Positions 4,568 to 6,452 of a stretch of DNA of 6,452 nt are shown piece after piece (position 1 is the first letter of the stretch; every line of letters starts with the position of its first letter). This DNA comes from an uncultured Pseudorhodobacter sp. GTDB taxonomy: Bacteria; Pseudomonadota; Alphaproteobacteria; Rhodobacterales; Rhodobacteraceae. The stretch lies in NCBI GenBank assembly GCA_937910975.1, contig CALEMZ010000077.1:1-6452 (forward strand). The letters are read 5' to 3'. Made by a program: the position numbers and the translations under genes. The notes beneath the pieces are model-generated. The model saw only the letters and a list, made by a program, of their open reading frames with translations. It was not told where the DNA came from and ran no database searches.

Positions 4568-6190
4568 GTGAGCGATAAGGCGGAGCCGACCACGGCTGAT
4601 CTCTTCATAATTGGCGGCGGCATCAACGGCTGCGGAATTGCACGCGATGCTGCGGGCCGCGGCCTATCGGTTGTAGTCGCCGAACAGGGTGATCTCGCGC
4701 AGGCGACCTCTTCTGCCTCGACGAAACTCTTCCACGGCGGGCTGCGTTATCTGGAGTATTTCGAATTCCGTTTGGTGCGCGAGGCACTGGAAGAGCGCGA
4801 GACCCTGCTTGTCGCCATGCCCCATATTTCTTGGCCGATGCGGTTCGTGCTGCCCTACCACCGCGACATGCGCTTTGAGGGTGATACGCCCACCGGGCGG
4901 CTGATGTCTTTCGTGATGCCCTGGATGAAGGGGCGGCGGCCGGCCTGGTTGATCCGTTTGGGATTGTTCCTCTATGACACCTTGGGGGGCCGCAAGATCC
5001 TGCCCGCCACCCGCACGCTGAACCTCCATACCGATCCGGCCGGAGAACCGCTGCAATCACGCTTCGAACTTGCCTACGAATATTCTGACTGCTGGATTGA
5101 GGATGCCAAACTTGTTTCGCTGAACGCCCGCGATGCGGCGGAACGCGGTGCCACGATCCTTCCCCGTACCCGCGTGATCCACGCTGAGCGCCGTGGCAAT
5201 CTTTGGCATATCGAAACAGAAGGCCCCAAGGGTCACGAAAGCCATTCGGCGCGGGCCTTGGTCAATGCGGGCGGCCCATGGGTCGAGAAAATAATCCGCG
5301 ATGTCGCACAGATCAAGTCCAGCGAAGGCGTCCGCTTGGTACGCGGCAGCCATATTGTCACTCGTAAGCTTTACAATCACGACCGTAGCTATTTCTTCCA
5401 AGGCACCGATGGGCGCATCATCTTTGCCATACCTTACGAGCAGGACTTCACCTTGATCGGCACCACCGACAAGGATCATCTCGGGTCGCCCGACAACCCG
5501 ACCTGCACCGACGAAGAGCGCGATTATCTTTGCGCTTTCGCCAGCCAGTATTTCGCCAAACCCGTGACAGCAGCCGATGTGGTCTGGACCTATTCCGGCG
5601 TTCGGCCGCTTTACAATGACGGGGCAAAATCGGCCACCGCTGCGACCCGTGACTATGTGTTAAGCCTCGATGAGAACGGCCCGCCGCTGCTCAATGTCTT
5701 TGGTGGCAAGATCACCACCCATCGCCGTCTGGCGGAATCGGGGCTGGCCAAGCTGAAGCCATACTTTCCCAAGGCAACGGGCAACTGGACGGCCAGGGTT
5801 CCCTTGCCCGGCGGCAATTTCCCACATTCAGGCGTCGCGGATCTGACCGCCGAACTGAAGCGAAGCCATGGATTTTTGACCGATGCCTGGGCGTCGCGGC
5901 TGATCCGGGCCTATGGCACCGAGGCGACGACATTGCTGGGCGGGGCAATGTCGGCCGCTGATCTGGGCAGGGATTTCGGAGCGACATTGACTGAGGCCGA
6001 AGTGCGCTGGCTGATGACCCGTGAATTCGCAATGGCCGCCGCCGACGTGGTGTGGCGGCGCACCAAGCTGGGTCTGAGACTGACACCGGAACAAATCACG
6101 GCACTGGACGAGTTCATGGCCACTGCTGGGGCAGAGGGCGCTATCAGCCCCGCTGCGGAATCGAGGGGGGGGCCATGGCGCTTGAGTTGA
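4568..6190 (+). CDS. glpD: aerobic glycerol 3-phosphate dehydrogenase GlpD
   Basis: This FAD-dependent, membrane-associated enzyme oxidises sn-glycerol 3-phosphate to dihydroxyacetone phosphate and passes electrons to quinone. The frame gives 540 residues from GTG 4568 and is collinear with E. coli GlpD (501). The FAD-binding GGGINGCG is at 16-23, followed by ATSSASTKLFHGGLRYLE (about 46-63), SDCWIEDAKLV (173-183), VNAGGPWV (232-239), RGSHIV (259-264), YSGVRPL (342-348) and FGGKITT (378-384). Residues about 100-121 (RFEGDTPTGRLMSFVMPWM) are an insert not in E. coli but typical, as I recall, of alphaproteobacterial GlpD. GTG 4568 has GAGGGGA (4554-4560) 7 bases upstream; the ATG at 4523 adds 15 residues with no ribosome site and falls inside the promoter. 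The last 16 bp overlap glpS. The C-terminus runs through an eight-G tract. Confidence 0.96.
   Translation: MSDKAEPTTADLFIIGGGINGCGIARDAAGRGLSVVVAEQGDLAQATSSASTKLFHGGLRYLEYFEFRLVREALEERETLLVAMPHISWPMRFVLPYHRDMRFEGDTPTGRLMSFVMPWMKGRRPAWLIRLGLFLYDTLGGRKILPATRTLNLHTDPAGEPLQSRFELAYEYSDCWIEDAKLVSLNARDAAERGATILPRTRVIHAERRGNLWHIETEGPKGHESHSARALVNAGGPWVEKIIRDVAQIKSSEGVRLVRGSHIVTRKLYNHDRSYFFQGTDGRIIFAIPYEQDFTLIGTTDKDHLGSPDNPTCTDEERDYLCAFASQYFAKPVTAADVVWTYSGVRPLYNDGAKSATAATRDYVLSLDENGPPLLNVFGGKITTHRRLAESGLAKLKPYFPKATGNWTARVPLPGGNFPHSGVADLTAELKRSHGFLTDAWASRLIRAYGTEATTLLGGAMSAADLGRDFGATLTEAEVRWLMTREFAMAAADVVWRRTKLGLRLTPEQITALDEFMATAGAEGAISPAAESRGGPWRLS
6165..6172 (+). repeat. eight-guanine tract at the glpD/glpS overlap
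   Basis: Eight consecutive G (6165-6172) follow TCGA and precede CCATGG. The tract encodes the penultimate Gly-Gly of GlpD and also serves as the G-rich ribosome site of glpS, ending two bases before its ATG at 6175. One added G would join the two frames (see findings). Confidence 0.9.
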
Positions 6191-6452
6191 AAGCAGTGAG
6201 CAAGGTGGTCAAAGGGCAGGTGCATATCCAGCCCACGGACCTTGTGCTGGAAAAGGGCACCATGAACGTGCTGCTTGGCCCTACCCTTTCGGGCAAAACC
6301 TCGATGATGCGGCTTATGGCCGGTCTCGATGTACCCACCAGCGGTACGATCCACTGGGACGGCACGGATGTTACCGGCATGCGGGTACAAGACCGCAAGG
6401 TGGCGATGGTCTATCAGCAGTTCATCAATTACCCCGCGATGACGGTCTATGA
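6175..6452 (+). CDS. glpS: glycerol ABC importer ATP-binding protein GlpS (5' part)
   Basis: The first 92 codons of an ABC ATPase are visible and the rest lies outside the window. The Walker A loop is GPTLSGKT (residues 35-42), where Leu-Ser replaces the more common GA/GC before GKT. It is followed by MMRLMAGLDVPTSGTIHWDG and the Q-loop region VYQQFINYPAMTV (79-91). This N-terminus and the position right after glpD fit GlpS, one of two ATPases of the GlpSTPQUV glycerol importer described in Rhizobium leguminosarum. The start ATG overlaps the last 16 bp of glpD in another frame and uses the G tract as ribosome site, so the genes are one transcript. It presumably powers glycerol uptake with a permease pair and binding protein encoded beyond the window. 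A related CUT1-type sugar ATPase is the alternative, less likely given the context. Confidence 0.87.
   Translation, partial: MALELKAVSKVVKGQVHIQPTDLVLEKGTMNVLLGPTLSGKTSMMRLMAGLDVPTSGTIHWDGTDVTGMRVQDRKVAMVYQQFINYPAMTVY

Noticed and set aside
1..6452. CRISPR array, insertion sequence or toxin-antitoxin system
   Set aside because: No regularly spaced repeats, recognisable transposase or known toxin-antitoxin pair could be read on either strand.

Overview
The window looks like chromosomal DNA of an alphaproteobacterium, most likely a Rhodobacteraceae/Roseobacter-type organism. This rests on the style of the chemotaxis proteins (STAS protein, CheY, CheA Hpt, CheB and CheD, with a non-canonical MCP-like coiled-coil protein beside them), on a GlpD carrying the roughly 20-residue insert I associate with alphaproteobacterial forms, and on glpD running directly into the ATP-binding gene of a GlpSTPQUV-type glycerol ABC importer. 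The assignment comes from sequence recall, not from a database search.

Layout. Positions 1-54 hold the 3' part of tRNA-Gly(GCC), followed by a strong terminator hairpin (about 82-112). A possible 49-residue small gene on the minus strand (177-326) and non-coding sequence fill the space to 530. From 531 to 3113 lies a damaged chemotaxis locus: an MCP-like gene on the minus strand that has lost its 5' end (531-1265), head-to-head with an STAS-domain gene on the plus strand that has also lost its 5' end (1249-1416), then intact cheY (1413-1787), an in-frame chimera of the first 64 codons of cheA and the catalytic domain of cheB (1789-2574), and intact cheD (2571-3113). The four plus-strand genes are tightly coupled, with ATGA overlaps or a 1-nt gap. 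The usual contents between cheA and cheB (the rest of cheA, and normally cheW, cheR and the CheB receiver) are absent. Two deletions explain the pattern: one removed both 5' ends and the shared promoter region of the divergent genes, and the other fused cheA to cheB in frame.

Positions 3114-3535 are an orphan stretch with no gene I can support firmly. From 3536 a glycerol 3-phosphate block follows: the DeoR-family repressor glpR (minus, 3536-4294), a 273-bp divergent control region carrying GlpR-type half-sites and a TTGACA box, glpD (plus, start corrected to GTG at 4568), and the first 92 codons of glpS, which overlaps the end of glpD by 16 bp and runs off the window.

How the genes work together. 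The glycerol block is coherent and looks functional: an ABC importer brings in glycerol, GlpD oxidises the glycerol 3-phosphate made from it, and GlpR represses the set when the inducer is absent. The chemotaxis block retains CheY, a CheB catalytic domain and CheD, but within the window it has no kinase core, no coupling protein and no methyltransferase, and its original promoter is probably gone. The most remarkable item is the Hpt-CheB chimera, which keeps every esterase catalytic residue and an unbroken frame. Whether it is a working protein or a decay product cannot be decided from this sequence.
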